Origin: Phycisphaeraceae bacterium
GTDB lineage: Bacteria; Planctomycetota; Phycisphaerae; Phycisphaerales; Phycisphaeraceae
Assembly (NCBI GenBank): GCA_029260675.1
Contig: JAJDCV010000354.1
Location: 1-8,154 of the forward strand
Direction of reading: 5' to 3'
DNA: 8,154 nt
Shown here: positions 7,148 through 8,154 of the stretch, piece after piece
Layout of the letters: each line of letters opens with the position of its first letter
Position numbering within the stretch: position 1 is the first letter of the stretch
The notes under the pieces: generated by a model
What the model was told of the DNA's origin: nothing
Database searches by the model: none
What the model saw: the letters and a program-made list of their open reading frames with translations, nothing else
Position numbers and translations under genes: made by a program

Positions 7148-8154
7148 CTAGGCAGCCTTAGATTGCTCTCCGACACGTCGCGCGCGGCAGGACAGAAGCA
7201 CCCTGGGCGCAACGTTCGACACCGTCACGTCGATCCCGTCGAAGTATTTTGCCAACGCGGCCCTGAAATTTTCCAGCGTGTACCAGGCATATTCATCGGT
7301 GTACCATTCCGCAACATGCCGGTCTTCCCTGGGGACGAACTCGACAAGCAGTTCCTGCCCGGTAAAGCCCGCGAGGGTCTGGGCGATCTGGTCGAAATCC
7401 ATCCCGGCCTTGAAGACCAGGTGGTGCGTGATCGCCAAAGCCAGGACCAGATCGGCCCGCAGGCGTGAGTACGCGTCGGGGAACTCGCTGTTCGCTCCGT
7501 GGGCCGGGCTCGGGCGGGTGAAGTCCTGTACCACCGACAGGATATTCAGCCCCTTGGCTTTCGCGTCCTGATAGAGATTCGCCAAACACGTTTCGTCATT
7601 GTCGGTTGCGACAACGCTGCAGCCGTGTCTTTCAGCGAGCCTTGAGAACCAGCCGGCGTTGGCGGCCAGGTCCAAAACGGTATCGGGCTGTACCCGACGC
7701 AGCATCGAATCGACCACACGCTGCTTCGCCGTCCACGTGCCGGGGTCATCCAGTGAGGCGTACTCCCGGTAATAGTCCGACCACTCGGTCGAAGGCGTCG
7801 GCAGCTCGATCCGGTCGAGGTAATCTTTCATCTTCTCAAGCGCGCCGGGCCTTGGCTCACGCGTCCCCGGGAGCACCGTCAGGCCCTGCCAGAAGCGTGT
7901 CATCCGTCCCTTGACACCGAGGGTCTGCGCCAGATCCCGGTCGGTTACTCCCCACTTGCGGGTTTGAACCATATGCCTGCGCGCTTCATCGCCGAACCCT
8001 CGTACCAGAAGGAACAGCGGATTAATGAATGTCTTGATGAATTCGCCCTGTGAGACCCAAGGCGTATTCTCCTCCGCGGGTGTGATCGATCCGAAGTCGA
8101 TGAACCTCGGCGTAGGGCCTTCGAACAAAACATTCCATGGGTGCGCGTCGAGTA
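7148..8154 (-). CDS. Class I SAM methyltransferase with kinase-like upstream domain (5' end missing)
   Basis: The frame stays open to the right edge, giving 334 full codons. A TTG at 8128 is a possible start, but the residues before it are conserved-looking, so the true start lies outside the window. Counting from the first full codon, residues 1-21 read LDAHPWNVLFEG...FIDFG, matching the spacing of a kinase or aminoglycoside-phosphotransferase catalytic loop (D-x4-N) and DFG. Residues about 30-120 are a helical connector (PLFLLVRGFGDE, then QTLGVKGRM). The methyltransferase follows: VLDLAANAGWFS (159-170) is motif I, ATDND (182-186) the SAM-ribose acid, VVQDF (207-211), and ADLVLALAITHHL (233-245) and ELLVEFVP (267-274) later strands. 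HH at 243-244 is typical of a subgroup found in glycan and nodulation-factor loci. It is first in the visible operon, 27 bases before the fusion gene. The substrate is unknown, presumably a sugar or a glycan intermediate. Confidence 0.9.
   Translation of the reverse strand, partial: LDAHPWNVLFEGPTPRFIDFGSITPAEENTPWVSQGEFIKTFINPLFLLVRGFGDEARRHMVQTRKWGVTDRDLAQTLGVKGRMTRFWQGLTVLPGTREPRPGALEKMKDYLDRIELPTPSTEWSDYYREYASLDDPGTWTAKQRVVDSMLRRVQPDTVLDLAANAGWFSRLAERHGCSVVATDNDETCLANLYQDAKAKGLNILSVVQDFTRPSPAHGANSEFPDAYSRLRADLVLALAITHHLVFKAGMDFDQIAQTLAGFTGQELLVEFVPREDRHVAEWYTDEYAWYTLENFRAALAKYFDGIDVTVSNVAPRVLLSCRARRVGEQSKAA
8084..8154 (-). other. Kinase/phosphotransferase-like catalytic loop and DFG segment
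   Basis: This edge segment encodes D-A-H-P-W-N followed by FIDFGS 11 residues later. In protein kinases and aminoglycoside phosphotransferases the loop is H-x-D-x4-N with DFG about 12-15 residues on, and APH enzymes often show D-L-H-P-x-N. Here Asp, Asn and DFG are present. The residue two before the Asp cannot be His: its codon ends in TA, so it is Leu, Ile or Val. The rest of the putative domain is outside the window, so the call rests on motif spacing only. Confidence 0.45.

Overview
The window is one stretch of a surface- or exopolysaccharide biosynthesis locus from a GC-rich (roughly 60% by eye) bacterium. All seven genes lie on the minus strand, so transcription runs from high to low coordinates. 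The taxon cannot be fixed from sequence alone. The style (dense glycosyltransferase cluster, high GC, weak Shine-Dalgarno sequences, 4-base gene overlaps) fits an environmental Gram-negative such as a planctomycete, but that is only a guess. No RNA genes, insertion sequences, CRISPR arrays, promoters or terminators could be supported, and no gap between genes exceeds about 40 bases.

Layout in transcription order: (1) 8154-7148, a class I SAM methyltransferase whose 5' end is outside the window. Its visible N-terminal edge looks like the catalytic loop and DFG of a kinase/phosphotransferase fold. (2) 7117-4688, a two-domain protein with an N-terminal radical SAM enzyme carrying a C-terminal cysteine cluster and a C-terminal polysaccharide pyruvyl transferase. 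(3) 4691-3921, a second, different class I SAM methyltransferase. (4) 3924-2896, a NodB-type polysaccharide deacetylase with no signal peptide. (5) 2899-1526, a GT-B family 4 glycosyltransferase. (6) about 1519-578, a GT-A glycosyltransferase with a C-terminal galactosyltransferase-like half. (7) 581-1, a family 2 GT-A glycosyltransferase cut by the window edge.

Four of the six junctions are direct 4-base stop/start overlaps (ATGA three times, GTGA once), one is a 27-base gap, and one (GT4 to GT-A) is built around an 11-bp tandem repeat that makes a relay of overlapping stop and start codons. This is very likely one polycistronic, translationally coupled operon. Inferred joint role: three glycosyltransferases add sugars to a lipid-linked glycan, while methyltransferases, a deacetylase, a pyruvyl transferase and a radical SAM enzyme decorate it. 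The glycan and the radical SAM reaction cannot be named from the sequence.

The most notable items are the radical SAM-pyruvyl transferase fusion, the kinase-like motif joined to a methyltransferase, and the stop/start relay at 1483-1529.
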